Assembly (NCBI GenBank): GCA_017510065.1
Contig: JAFWOB010000137.1
Coordinates: 62,001-126,000, forward strand
Source: Parasporobacterium sp.
GTDB lineage: Bacteria > Bacillota > Clostridia > Lachnospirales > Lachnospiraceae
DNA length: 64,000 bases
Direction of reading: 5' to 3'
The position numbers were made by a program, and so were the translations under genes. Numbering within the stretch: the stretch's first letter is position 1; each line of letters opens with the position of its first letter. Shown here piece after piece: positions 28,701 through 41,291 of the stretch. The notes below the pieces were generated by a model. That model made no database searches and had not been told where the DNA came from. It saw nothing but the letters and a program-made list of their open reading frames with translations.

Positions 28701-29290
28701 TCGCTTAGGATATCACTGACTCTGGCAAGATTCTGTCTCTCGCTGTCCAGTTTCCGGAGTGCAAGCGTCTTTCTCTTTTTATACTTAACGATTCCTACTG
28801 CTTCATCAAAGATTTCCCTGCGTTCCTCGGGTTTTCCCTGAAGGATCTTATCGATCTGCCCTTGTCCTATGATAGAGTATCCTTCTTTTCCGATTCCGGT
28901 GTCATAAAACAGTTCCTGCACGTCCCTCAGACGGCAGACAGAACCGTTGATCATGAATTCACTTTCTCCTGACCGGTATACACGGCGGGAAATAGTCACT
29001 TCATCAAAATCCAGCTTCAGTTTATGATCCGAATTGTCCAGTGTGATCGCGACATAAGCATAACTCTGGGGTTTTCTGGCAGATGTTCCCGCAAAGATAA
29101 CATCTTCCATCCTGGCGCCTCTGAGCTGCTTGATTTTCTGTTCTCCAAGAACCCATCGGACAGCGTCTGCCACATTGCTCTTGCCGGAACCATTCGGACC
29201 GACGATGCCCGTGATCCCATCCGGGAACTCAAACACGATTTTATTGGCAAAGCTTTTAAAGCCGTGAATCTCAATACTTTTTAAATACAT
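25724..29290 (-). CDS. smc: Chromosome partition protein SMC
   Basis: Condensin ATPase, 1188 aa. The N-terminal head has Walker A GPNGSGKSNV; two long coiled-coil arms flank the hinge at about residues 500-670 (ETALGGSIQNVVTDT, GELLNRGGSISGG). The C-terminal head has the ABC signature LSGGEKALTAIALLFA and Walker B FCILDEIEAALDD. GAGGG precedes the ATG. In many Firmicutes smc follows rnc directly; here the ATP synthase operon separates them, and ftsY does not follow. Confidence 0.98.
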   Translation of the reverse strand: MYLKSIEIHGFKSFANKIVFEFPDGITGIVGPNGSGKSNVADAVRWVLGEQKIKQLRGARMEDVIFAGTSARKPQSYAYVAITLDNSDHKLKLDFDEVTISRRVYRSGESEFMINGSVCRLRDVQELFYDTGIGKEGYSIIGQGQIDKILQGKPEERREIFDEAVGIVKYKKRKTLALRKLDSERQNLARVSDILSELRRQVGPLKRQSEAAEQFVVYKNDLKRFDINLFLFENGDIKARIKDTAEKEDIAKHNLEEAREEYEQTKNEYQALSEELTSLEEKISEVRNTISRSHVMRENLNGRINVLEEQIHSANEAQSTFNERVETLTRRISETEEEQNRLTQEKEENQKKLSEAVASSGRKDSAVLDIRNRNDDLRQKIESLKEQLIGLVNERGSLNARLERLNAMMDEMKRRREELTENLRRYTSDKEEREQEVKDLETERLLALKQIEETEASIKDQTESLQATEKAIRDSEKECSVVRESLLKTQAELESLRNITERYEGYGNTIREIMKLKDSRPGIHGVVADIIRTDKKYETAIETALGGSIQNVVTDTETTAKNVIEYLKQNKLGRATFLPLKAVTGRGELKDPAVLEEKGVIGLASSLVKVDEQYQGVARYLLGKIIVADTIDHALVIAKRYNYSQIIVTLEGELLNRGGSISGGAFRNKSNLLGRRREMDELKHKADTLKKQLKELEKETEDAKKRRKELQAEMEILRSRLQEHKLYSNTVEVSLNAARKRSEELEDRFRDADTESRSLEEQTSGINDENISIGDQLEDNDRENEKLKAQILGLEKELEKGREEEARETLLAQTLKVDASRYTEQNRHLTESISRMKEQALKFASDLENIRAGYEGSEELIEQKNREIDEVREVIRKADEEIEEQSKVLRDLESQKEESSISHKDFISRREEYAQRTAALDKELFRLTSLREKLEERFENKAGYIWDEYQLTYNHALELRDASLQDPKVMRERIQELKNSIRSLGTINVGAIEEYKEVKERFEFLSAQYEDLVKAEKDLVKIVRDLDREMRRQFQKEFGRIQAEFSKVFREMFGGGFGTIELEEDVDILEAGITVIAQPPGKKLQNMMQLSGGEKALTAIALLFAIQNLKPSPFCILDEIEAALDDSNIIRFSGYLHKLVKDTQFIVITHRKGTMEAADRLYGITMQERGVSSLISVNLADVEEEEAI

Positions 29291-29302
29291 GTTATCCCTC
29301 AG

Positions 29303-31990
<2,688 letters not shown>

Positions 31991-33704
31991 TGTTCATTGA
32001 CCGATCCTGCATAACGGATGATCGTTTCCCGGTCCTTCTCTGTAAGATCGCCGGTACTGTCGATCCGTCGGCAGACATCTGCATAAGTATGTTTGAAGCC
32101 AGCTGTCAGCTGCTGCAGAAATTCCGGGATCTTCTCCAGTGAAATTCCATCCAGTGCATGAGACAGCGCGCTGCATAATATGATGACTTTATCGATATGT
32201 GCATAAGGCTTGTTCAGGTTCTGCCTGAGCATCCTCATAAGCCCCTGTCCGTATACCAGCTGTTTTCTGGTCTCTTCATCCAGATCGCTGGCAAATTGAT
32301 TAAAGACTTCCAATTCCCTGTATTGTGCCAGATCAAGTCTTAACGTACCCCCTGCTTTCTTGACTGCTTTCGTCTGCGCATCTCCGCCTACACGGGAAAC
32401 AGAAAGTCCTACATTGACAGCAGGCCTCTGTCCCGCAAAAAACAGGGAGCTTTCCAGGAAGATCTGTCCGTCTGTAATGGAAATGATATTGGTCGGAATA
32501 TAGGCAGATACGTCACCTGCCTGTGTTTCCACGATCGGAAGCGCCGTAAGGCTTCCTCCTCCTTGTTCCGGACTTAATCTGGCGCTTCGTTCCAGCAGTC
32601 TGGAATGCAGATAGAAGACATCTCCGGGATATGCCTCTCGTCCCGGCGGACGGTCCAAAAGAAGGCTGATGGTCCTGTAGGCAACAGCATGTTTGGACAG
32701 ATCGTCATAGACGATCAGCACATCTTTTCCCTGCAGCATGAAATATTCTGCCATGGCGCATCCCGCATAAGGAGCAATATAAAGCAGCGGATCCGCATCT
32801 GAAGCCGTCGCGGCAACAATGATGGTGTAGTCCATAGCTCCATGCTTTCTCAGGTTCTCCGCCAGCTGCGCTACCGAGGATGCTTTCTGCCCAATCGCCA
32901 CATAGACACAGATGCAGTCCTTGCCTTTCTGATTGATGATCGTATCGGAAGCGATGGTCGTTTTTCCGGTCTGACGGTCCCCTATGATCAGTTCACGCTG
33001 TCCTCTTCCAATGGGAAACATGGAATCAATGGAAAGGATTCCTGTTTCGAGAGGGGTATCCACGGGGCTTCTGTCAATGATGCCGGGAGCTGCATATTCG
33101 ATCGGACGGTATTCGGAAGACTGTATGGGATCTTTTCCGTCGATCGCTTTTCCAAGCGGATTGACCACACGTCCCAGAAGGGCTTCTCCTACGGGAACTC
33201 CTGCGTTTCTTCCGGATCTTCGGACGATGCTTCCGGCGCTGATCCCTTCTTCCGAATCAAACAGAACACATCCAACCTCATCGTCGGTCAGATTGAGCAC
33301 CATACCACGGGAGTCGTCTTCAAACAGCAGGATCTCACCATAGGACGCGTTCTCCAGACCACTGATCCGCGCGATCCCGTCTCCGACCATACGGACAATT
33401 CCGGTCTCTTCCGGAATAGCAGAAAGCTCCCAGGAAGAAAGGGCATTTTTCAGCAGAGGAATAATATCTTCTTTTTTACTGCTCCGTCGTTCCACTGTTT
33501 TCCGGAACTGCCGGAACAGTCCCTCCGGACTCCAGTCATAGATATCATTTCCCACTTCCAGACGAAATCCACGGTCCAGTTCCGGTTCATTGACCCATAT
33601 CAGTTCCAGATCCTGCTGATACCTGTTTTTCAGAAATGCGGCAAATCCTTTCTCCTGCCTTTCATCAGGCCTGAGGGAGGAATACAGATATGCTTTTCCT
33701 GTTT

Positions 33705-34226
33705 TCATAGTGTCTGTCCTTCGTCCGGAGTCTGATCCTGTTCCATGGTCTTTTCTGCTGCCTTCAGAAAACTGTCATAGGCTTCCGAAGGATTTTGGAA
33801 AATTGCCCGGGACGCCGCTTGTTTAGCAATTTTTGCGACCTCCTCACCGGTTTTTTCCAGGATCTTCTCCTTTTCATGTTCTGCCTGCGCTTTTGTTCTG
33901 TCCAGAATAGCCTGCGCCTCTTCCATAGCCTGTTCTTTGATCTCACCGGCTTTTTCAGACATTTCCCTGGATGCTTCTTCTTTCAGGCTGCGGATCTCTT
34001 CTTCTGCTTGGGAAAGCTTTTCTTCATAGGATTTTTTCAGGTCTTCCGCGTCTTTTAACTTTCCGTTTGCTTCGTCTTCCATGCGCTGATACTCTCCTTT
34101 GCGCTTCTCCATAAAATTCCTGACCGGTTTATAGATCAGAAAATAAAGGATCGCAAACAGAAGCACCACATTAAAAAGATGCAGCAGGATCTGAGAGAAA
34201 TCTATATTTAATGGTACCTGGTTCAT
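33705..34226 (-). CDS. atpF: ATP synthase F0 subunit b
   Basis: Peripheral-stalk subunit, 173 aa: one N-terminal membrane helix (LLHLFNVVLLFAILYFLIYKPV, about residues 11-32), then a long charged coiled coil (EKRKGEYQRMEDEANGKLKDA and onward). The frame is open upstream into atpE, but the ATG at 34226 has AGAGGTG at good spacing. The stop overlaps the start of the delta-alpha fusion, so the b subunit and its likely partner domain are translationally coupled. Confidence 0.93.
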   Translation of the reverse strand: MNQVPLNIDFSQILLHLFNVVLLFAILYFLIYKPVRNFMEKRKGEYQRMEDEANGKLKDAEDLKKSYEEKLSQAEEEIRSLKEEASREMSEKAGEIKEQAMEEAQAILDRTKAQAEHEKEKILEKTGEEVAKIAKQAASRAIFQNPSEAYDSFLKAAEKTMEQDQTPDEGQTL

Positions 34227-34239
34227 CTGTACACCTCTT

Positions 34240-34647
34240 TTACAGGACAAATACGATCAGGATTGCTACGATCAGGGCATAAATGATCGCTGTTTCGATA
34301 AACACAAGACCCAACATCATCATGGTCTGGATCTTTCCGCCTGCTTCCGGCTGCCGTGCCGTACTCTCCACAGATTTGGAAATGGCAAGTGCCATAGCGA
34401 CCGCACCTGCTGCTGCAGCAATACCTACAACGATGGCCGCTGCAAGTGCTTTGCTGGTCTTTGTCTGGGCCTCAGCCTGTGATGTGATAACCGCTCCATC
34501 CTGCAGTTCGCCTTCCGGGATTTCTTCCTGCACAGCAGCCGGTAACGGTGTATCCTCCTGAGCGGATGCAAGGATCGGGATAGCTGCGCCGGTCAGCACG
34601 ATCACAACAGCAAGTGCGGCAACAATGATTTTCAGATATTTAGTCAT
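34240..34647 (-). CDS. atpE: ATP synthase F0 subunit c with signal-peptide-like N-terminal extension
   Basis: Rotor-ring proteolipid. It has 135 aa, against about 70-90 usual. Residues 1-29 look like a cleavable signal peptide (MTKYLK, hydrophobic core, then ILASA). An acidic, Pro-rich linker follows to about 62. The two membrane helices are at 66-91 and 106-134, joined by the RQPEAGGKIQ loop. The ion-binding Glu is E118, followed by T119 and with Y123 nearby, a pattern seen in Na+-type rings; the Gln usually found on helix 1 of Na+ rings is M85 here. The start is chosen for its perfect AGGAGG. The frame open further upstream lies inside atpB and is not used. Confidence 0.88.
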   Translation of the reverse strand: MTKYLKIIVAALAVVIVLTGAAIPILASAQEDTPLPAAVQEEIPEGELQDGAVITSQAEAQTKTSKALAAAIVVGIAAAAGAVAMALAISKSVESTARQPEAGGKIQTMMMLGLVFIETAIIYALIVAILIVFVL

Positions 34648-34685
34648 GTTATTCCTCCTGGGATCAAATAATGATCTTCTTATAT

Positions 34686-35537
34686 TCAGGCACGGACATT
34701 CTGTGCCGTTTGTTTTTCTTTTTTCTTTTTCGCTTTTGCCGGAGATTTCTCCGTAACCTCTCCATAAAATACAGAAGTCAGGGTGGTAAGAACGTAGGCC
34801 TGAATCAATGCGTGAAGCAGTGTAAACAAAACACCTACGATCACCGGAAAGCCATAGCTTGTCAGCGGATAATAATAAACCATTTCTGTTACCAGGGCAC
34901 CGGAAAGCAGTGCGCCGAACAGACGGAAACTCATAGAGATCGGCAGGGAGAAATCTTTCAGGGTTTTTAATACGCCTTTCAGTCCGTTCGCGATCAGGCC
35001 GCCGGACATGATCACCAGATAGGAAAGGCATCCCATACAGACAGCGCCGTTGATATCCGCCAGAGGCGCCGGGAGAGAAAGGGAAACTCCCTGTGTCGTC
35101 ACTACCTGTACTCCGATCAGTTCAAATAAGGTCCCTACAAAAATATAAGCACCGGCCGTAAAGATATAAGCACCCAGAAAACGATTCATATGGGGACTGT
35201 TGCTTTTTGCCATGTTGTCAAAAAGACCTACTGCAAGTTCCAGGACCATCTGGATCTTACCCGGGATCTTTTTGAATCGGGGAACCAGTACAAACCTGAC
35301 GATAAGTCCCAGGACCAGAAAAATTCCTGTCACAATAAAGGCAGATATAAGCCCGGGATTAACTTCCATCCCGAAAAAGGCAATCTTGTGCGTCTCATGA
35401 AGGACAGCATCTTTCATGGCCGTCTGGATGGATTCGTGATGCCCCGGCGTGCTTCGGACAACATTCAGCAAAACCAGGATCGCGGCAAGAACAGCCAGTA
35501 CGATCAGGAAGAAACGGATTTTCTGTTTTTTTGTCAT
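34686..35537 (-). CDS. atpB: ATP synthase F0 subunit a
   Basis: Stator membrane subunit forming the ion half-channels, 283 aa with about six membrane helices. The essential Arg is in LPISMSFRLFGALLSGALV, and the last helix carries LHALIQAYVLTTLTSVFY. The tail is unusually Lys-rich (EKSPAKAKKKKEKQ). The frame runs on upstream into rnc, but the ATG at 35537 has AGGAGG and lies 4 bp after the rnc stop. No atpI precedes it. Confidence 0.95.
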   Translation of the reverse strand: MTKKQKIRFFLIVLAVLAAILVLLNVVRSTPGHHESIQTAMKDAVLHETHKIAFFGMEVNPGLISAFIVTGIFLVLGLIVRFVLVPRFKKIPGKIQMVLELAVGLFDNMAKSNSPHMNRFLGAYIFTAGAYIFVGTLFELIGVQVVTTQGVSLSLPAPLADINGAVCMGCLSYLVIMSGGLIANGLKGVLKTLKDFSLPISMSFRLFGALLSGALVTEMVYYYPLTSYGFPVIVGVLFTLLHALIQAYVLTTLTSVFYGEVTEKSPAKAKKKKEKQTAQNVRA

Positions 35538-35541
35538 AACT

Positions 35542-36237
35542 TTATATCTCCTCCTGTGAGATCGTTTCCATTGCATGGACAGCCGCTTCCTGCTGAGAGA
35601 GCTTTTTGGAATGACCAGATCCTCTTCCGATCTCTCTGCCATTTAAAAGGACTGCCGAAGTAAATACCTTGTTATGGCTCGGTCCTTCTTCGGAAAGCAG
35701 TTCATAAGTCAGTTTTGCGCCGGGATCTTTCTGTATGATTTCCTGGAGTCTTGTTTTTGCGTCAAAAAACAATGTTTTATGTTCCAGAACTTTGATCAGA
35801 TGTTCCCGTATAAAAGCTTCTGCCGCTTCCTTTCCGGAATCCAGATAGATGGCAGCGGTAAGCGCTTCAAATGCATCGGAAGTGATGGAAGGTCTTTCCC
35901 TTCCGCCGGAGGATTCTTCTCCTTTTCCCATATTCAGATAGGAGCCAAGCCCGATCTGGCGGCTGCATTCCGCCAGGCTCTGTTCACAGACCATAGAAGC
36001 CCTAAGTTTGGTCATATCCCCTTCCGGCGTATCATCATATTTATGAAACAGGTAGTCGCTCACATAAAACTCGATGATCGCATCGCCGAAAAACTCAAGC
36101 CTTTCATTATCCGCAGGCAGACTGTCACGGCCCTTGCTTTCATTCAGATAGGAACTGTGGGTAAGGGCTGTGACAAGAAGCTGCAGATCTTTAAAATGAT
36201 ACCCGATGATCTGCTGCAGTTCTTCAATATTCTTCAT
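35542..36237 (-). CDS. rnc: Ribonuclease III
   Basis: Double-strand-specific endoribonuclease, 231 aa. The catalytic domain has the signature ERLEFFGDAIIEFYVSDYL, with the second acidic pair at SDAFEALTAAIYLD. A C-terminal double-stranded-RNA-binding domain (about residues 155-228) ends GSGHSKKLSQQEAAVHAM. It is 5 bp after acpP and 4 bp before atpB. Confidence 0.97.
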   Translation of the reverse strand: MKNIEELQQIIGYHFKDLQLLVTALTHSSYLNESKGRDSLPADNERLEFFGDAIIEFYVSDYLFHKYDDTPEGDMTKLRASMVCEQSLAECSRQIGLGSYLNMGKGEESSGGRERPSITSDAFEALTAAIYLDSGKEAAEAFIREHLIKVLEHKTLFFDAKTRLQEIIQKDPGAKLTYELLSEEGPSHNKVFTSAVLLNGREIGRGSGHSKKLSQQEAAVHAMETISQEEI

Positions 36238-36242
36238 AATGA

Positions 36243-36473
36243 TTACTTCAAGGAATTACGGATCTCGCAGGCAGCGTCTCCTACTGTAACGATCTTTTCT
36301 GCCTGAAAATCTTCGATCGTGATTTCAAAATACTTTTCAATACCCATGATGATCTGGAAAACATCCAGGGAATCAGCCCCGAGATCTTCTACAAATCTGG
36401 TCTCTTCCGTGATCTTTTCCGGATCGGTGTTCAATACTTCAGCAATGATCTCTTTTAACTTTTCAAATTCCAT
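36243..36473 (-). CDS. acpP: Acyl carrier protein
   Basis: Carries fatty-acyl chains on phosphopantetheine. It has 76 aa, is acidic and four-helical, with the attachment motif GADSLDVFQ (Ser in DSL). The ATG at 36473 has GAGAGGA upstream and gives the family N-terminus MEFEKLKEIIAE. It overlaps the end of plsX by 11 bp, the classic plsX-acpP-rnc order. Confidence 0.95.
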   Translation of the reverse strand: MEFEKLKEIIAEVLNTDPEKITEETRFVEDLGADSLDVFQIIMGIEKYFEITIEDFQAEKIVTVGDAACEIRNSLK

Positions 36474-37485
36474 AAAATGTCCTCTCAATCTTTCCGGTGA
36501 GATCTTCTGCAACAGCTTTGCTGCACTGCAGGATCGTATTTCTGATCTCAGGTGCTTTGGAATTGCCATGCGTTTTAACAACAAGCTTCTTGATCCCCAG
36601 CATAGGGGCCCCGCCGTATTCTTCTACAGAAAACAGCTCCAGGGATTTTTTCAGTTCGCTTTTCATAAGAGCTGCCCCTATTTTAGTCCTGATATTTTTC
36701 ATCATAGCGCCTTTGATGACTTTCAGCATGATTGCCGCAACGCCTTCAAAGGACTTTAAAATGATATTGCCGGTAAATCCGTCACAGACGGCAACATCCG
36801 CGATCCCTTCCGTAATGCCCCTGCTCTCCACACTCCCGACAAAATTGATCTCGGAGCATTCTTTTAATAAAGGAAAGGATTCATGGACCAGGGCATTTCC
36901 TTTGGATTCTTCTTCTCCGATGTTGACAAGACCGACTCTGGGGTGTTTTACATCCAGAACGGTCTCCATATAGATCGAACCCATCCTGGCAAACTGTACC
37001 AGCATCTCCGGTTTGCAGTCTACATTTGCACCGCAGTCCATGATGAGTACCGGTCCTTTTTCCGATGGAACCAGAAAAGCAAGACCTGCCCGGTCGATCC
37101 CTTTGATCCTTCCTGCGATCGTCTGTCCACCGACTAAAAGAGCTCCTGTGTTGCCGCAGGAAATGAATGCCTGCGCTTCATCCTCTTTCAGGGCATACAG
37201 TCCCATGACCATGGAAGAATCCTTCTTTTTCCGGATTGCGACAGTCGGCACATCGCAGTTCTCCACTACACTCTCTGAATGAACGATCTCGATCCTGTTC
37301 TTGTCAAACTGGTATTTCGCCAGCTCTGCCTCCAGTTTTTCCCGGTCACCGAACAGTTTGATGAGAAATCCCTGCTGGGCATTGACAGCTTCAACTGCGC
37401 CTTTCACATGTTCTGAAGGAGCATAATCTCCGCCCATGGCGTCCAGCGCGATCACTGCCTGCTTTTTCTCTTTCAAATCAGCCAT
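36463..37485 (-). CDS. plsX: Phosphate acyltransferase PlsX
   Basis: Converts acyl-ACP to acyl-phosphate for phospholipid synthesis. It has 340 aa with IALDAMGGDYAP at the N-terminus, SCGNTGALLVGG, and VCDGFTGNIILKS. The ATG at 37485 is favoured over one 6 bp upstream, as AGAGGA then falls at correct spacing. It heads a same-strand run, plsX-acpP-rnc-atp-smc-rnhB-yraN. Confidence 0.96.
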   Translation of the reverse strand: MADLKEKKQAVIALDAMGGDYAPSEHVKGAVEAVNAQQGFLIKLFGDREKLEAELAKYQFDKNRIEIVHSESVVENCDVPTVAIRKKKDSSMVMGLYALKEDEAQAFISCGNTGALLVGGQTIAGRIKGIDRAGLAFLVPSEKGPVLIMDCGANVDCKPEMLVQFARMGSIYMETVLDVKHPRVGLVNIGEEESKGNALVHESFPLLKECSEINFVGSVESRGITEGIADVAVCDGFTGNIILKSFEGVAAIMLKVIKGAMMKNIRTKIGAALMKSELKKSLELFSVEEYGGAPMLGIKKLVVKTHGNSKAPEIRNTILQCSKAVAEDLTGKIERTFYGI

Positions 37486-37552
37486 CTGCATGTCCTCTTC
37501 TCGATATCATTACATTAAAATCAGGGCGGCCGGACCGTCCCATATAGGGGGA

Positions 37553-37581
37553 ATTTTACTATCATTTATCGTTAAATTCAA
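37553..37581 (-). promoter_or_regulatory. Promoter of the plsX operon
   Basis: On the minus strand TTGAAT (37576-37581) and TAAAAT (37553-37558) are 17 bp apart. A GC-rich imperfect dyad (about 37526-37543) sits in the leader before the plsX ribosome-binding site. I see no FapR-type operator. Confidence 0.7.
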
Positions 37582-37641
37582 GGTTATATTCATTGGCGTC
37601 TGACAGCATTTGGGATATGCAGGATTTTTTTCATTTTTTTC

Positions 37642-37670
37642 TTGCATATCATTTATGATAGTTATAAAAT
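37642..37670 (+). promoter_or_regulatory. Promoter of gdhA
   Basis: TTGCAT (37642-37647) and TAAAAT (37665-37670) with a 17-bp spacer, about 50 bp upstream of gdhA. It is back-to-back with the plsX promoter in the same 230-bp gap. Confidence 0.7.
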
Positions 37671-37722
37671 AATTTTCGTTAATCATATCGCTTTAACGCG
37701 TTAATACGGAAGGAGTTTATAA

Positions 37723-39066
<1,344 letters not shown>

Positions 39067-39150
39067 TCCTGATTTGCTGCTTTGTACAGATCATAACCGG
39101 TCTTTTGCTAAAACCTCATTCTTACAAACACACCATGAAGGCCGGATGCG

Positions 39151-39189
39151 AAAAAAGAGGAACTGTCTTTATGGCAGTTCCTCTTTTTT
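39151..39189. terminator. Bidirectional terminator between gdhA and the cyclodeaminase gene
   Basis: AAAAAAGAGGAACTG pairs with CAGTTCCTCTTTTTT around a short loop, giving a T-tract on either strand. It lies between convergent genes and probably serves both. Confidence 0.9.
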
Positions 39190-39220
39190 GAAGAGCAGTT
39201 AATGTTTGCGAATGTTATTT

Positions 39221-39859
39221 CTACAGCACAGGATTCAGCTGTCCGGCAACTTTATCGAAGATCTCCTGCGCGCGTTTGGTAAAGGTTTGAAGCATCGTCT
39301 GCGTTTTTTCATTCATTTGATCTGCAAAGATACGGTCATCCATACTTTTTGTATTGATAAAGATATTCAGGGAAGCGGCTTTCAGTGCTCCTTCCAGGAC
39401 AGCAGCCCCGCAGGCAGCATCTGATACTGCCAGGCGAGAGCCTTTATCAGCAAATTCACCGGCGAGCTCGATCGCTTCGCAGCATTTTTCCATGATCTGA
39501 AGCGGAACCAGGCAGGCATCCTTGCTGCACTGCTCTATCTTTTCCTTTTTCAGGCGTTTTTCTTCTTCCGTATCGGAAGGAAGACGATAAGCATCGGAAA
39601 GAGGCCGGAAACCTTCCGCATCCTTATCTACCAGTTCCAAAAGCTCTCTCTGCAGGATCTCACAGCGGGACATCATTTCCCGGATCCTGGGTTCTGCTTC
39701 CGCATAGGTTTTCTTGCCTGCTGTCAGTGACCCGACCATATGACCGAGAGCTGTGCCTATCGCTCCGCATAAAGCTGCGGCGCCGCCGCCTCCCGGTACG
39801 GGAGCGGCAGATGCAAGTTCTTCCACAAATGCAGTGCATTCCTTTTCAATCATTTTCAT
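39221..39859 (-). CDS. Cyclodeaminase/cyclohydrolase family protein (FchA-like)
   Basis: 212-aa helical protein of the formiminotransferase-cyclodeaminase C-terminal family. The signature APVPGGGGAAALCGAIGTALGHMV is clear. Relatives act on formimino-THF (cyclodeaminase) or methenyl-THF (FchA cyclohydrolase). Here it overlaps folC by 14 bp, so a one-carbon folate role is plausible, but the exact reaction is not settled by sequence. Confidence 0.85.
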   Translation of the reverse strand: MKMIEKECTAFVEELASAAPVPGGGGAAALCGAIGTALGHMVGSLTAGKKTYAEAEPRIREMMSRCEILQRELLELVDKDAEGFRPLSDAYRLPSDTEEEKRLKKEKIEQCSKDACLVPLQIMEKCCEAIELAGEFADKGSRLAVSDAACGAAVLEGALKAASLNIFINTKSMDDRIFADQMNEKTQTMLQTFTKRAQEIFDKVAGQLNPVL

Positions 39860-41192
39860 TGTCTTTCCCCTTCTGATATACAGCCATATAAGATTTGATA
39901 TCCCCGATCATGTATAAAGAACCCAGCGCACAGATCACATCCTGCTTAGATGCAGCAGCAAAGGCGGCATCGATTGCATCACCGACTCCGTTAAAAGACC
40001 TCACCTCGTGAATCAGTCCAGGATCATCCTCTCCACAGGTTTCTTCCTGTCCCAACGTGTTACAGCACAGCTGCCGTATCGTTTCTGCCAGAGCATTTGC
40101 ATTCAGGGCACGCTGGCTGTCCGGGGATACGCAGTAGATCTTCTGTGCCAGCGGAAGAAGAAGACGCAGCATTCCTTCATAATCCTTGTCCGCCAGGACT
40201 CCGAAAATGAGGATTGCCCTCCTTCCATGGAGGATCTCTTTCAGGCTTTTAACGGCTGCCGTCATTCCATGAGGATTATGGGCTCCGTCTACGATAAAGA
40301 CCGGGTCGCGGTGAAGTACTTCGAATCTCCCGGGCCATTTTGCTGCAGCAAGACCCTGCCGGATATCGTCCTGTGTGATATGATAGCCGCGTGCTATCAG
40401 GACCTCTGTCGTTTTCAGGGCAACTGCCAGGTTATTTTTCTGATAAGCTGCTGCAAGGGAAATAAAAAGATTTCCATAAGGCGACTGAAACGTCTGCCCA
40501 TCGATGTCTGCAGACAACAGCGTCAGCTTATCCGGTTCCGACAGATAAAGTGATGCATTCTTTTCCCTGCATTTTTCCCGGATCACTTCTGTTACATTTT
40601 CATCCTGACTGTACAGGACCACGTCACAGCCGGGTTTGATAATGCCAGCTTTGGTTGCCGCAATCTTTTCTACTGTATCACCCAGATACTCCGTATGATC
40701 CAGACCAATTGCCGTTATGACTGCCGCTTCCGGGAAACGGATCACATTGGTGGCATCGTATTCCCCACCCATTCCGACTTCCAGGACTACGATATCACAG
40801 TGGTTCTTTTGAAAATATACCATGGCGATCGCAGTATTAAATTCAAACTCGGTCGGCGCATCTTCCATCGAATCCGCAAAAGGCCGGATATAAGTGGTGA
40901 TCTGTGCCAGCTCTTCATCAGAAATATACCGGTTATTGATCTGCATCCGCTCATTGAACACTTCGATATAAGGTGAGATAAAGAGTCCTGTTTTATACCC
41001 TGCCTGTCGGAGAATATTGGAGACAAATGCTGCTGTGGATCCTTTTCCGTTTGTTCCGCCGATATGGACAAACTTCAGGCTGTCCTGAGGATTCCCCAGT
41101 TTATCCAGAAGCTTTGTGATCCGTCCCAGCCCGGGAACACATCCTTTCCAGTTGACACTGCTGATATATTGTAATGCTTCCTGATAGTCCAT
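39846..41192 (-). CDS. folC: Folylpolyglutamate synthase / dihydrofolate synthase
   Basis: Mur-ligase-like enzyme adding glutamates to folates. It has 448 aa with FVHIGGTNGKGSTAAF (P-loop), VVLEVGMGGEYDATN, AITAIGLDHTEYLGDT and VDGAHNPHGM. The folate link agrees with the overlapping cyclodeaminase-family gene. Confidence 0.95.
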   Translation of the reverse strand: MDYQEALQYISSVNWKGCVPGLGRITKLLDKLGNPQDSLKFVHIGGTNGKGSTAAFVSNILRQAGYKTGLFISPYIEVFNERMQINNRYISDEELAQITTYIRPFADSMEDAPTEFEFNTAIAMVYFQKNHCDIVVLEVGMGGEYDATNVIRFPEAAVITAIGLDHTEYLGDTVEKIAATKAGIIKPGCDVVLYSQDENVTEVIREKCREKNASLYLSEPDKLTLLSADIDGQTFQSPYGNLFISLAAAYQKNNLAVALKTTEVLIARGYHITQDDIRQGLAAAKWPGRFEVLHRDPVFIVDGAHNPHGMTAAVKSLKEILHGRRAILIFGVLADKDYEGMLRLLLPLAQKIYCVSPDSQRALNANALAETIRQLCCNTLGQEETCGEDDPGLIHEVRSFNGVGDAIDAAFAAASKQDVICALGSLYMIGDIKSYMAVYQKGKDNEND

Positions 41193-41214
41193 CTGTTTTT
41201 CTCTCTTTTAAAGA

Positions 41215-41257
41215 ATGCAGTAAAAAGCCGATCTTAAGACATGACTTTTTACTGCAT
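41215..41257. terminator. 13-bp perfect inverted repeat, probable terminator after the corrinoid gene
   Basis: ATGCAGTAAAAAG and CTTTTTACTGCAT are perfect inverted copies 17 bases apart. On the minus strand the hairpin lies 35 bp beyond the corrinoid-protein stop, but the following bases are only moderately T-rich. The arms resemble those of the hairpin at 13076-13103. Confidence 0.6.
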
Positions 41258-41291
41258 AAATGATCACAATATGACCGTTACGTGAAGATGA

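Noticed and set aside
32842..33735. Plus-strand open frame opposite atpA
   Set aside because: Antisense to the alpha subunit, with no family motifs and no ribosome-binding site.
34648..35031. Upstream extension of atpE
   Set aside because: It lies inside atpB in another frame; the perfect ribosome-binding site marks the internal start.
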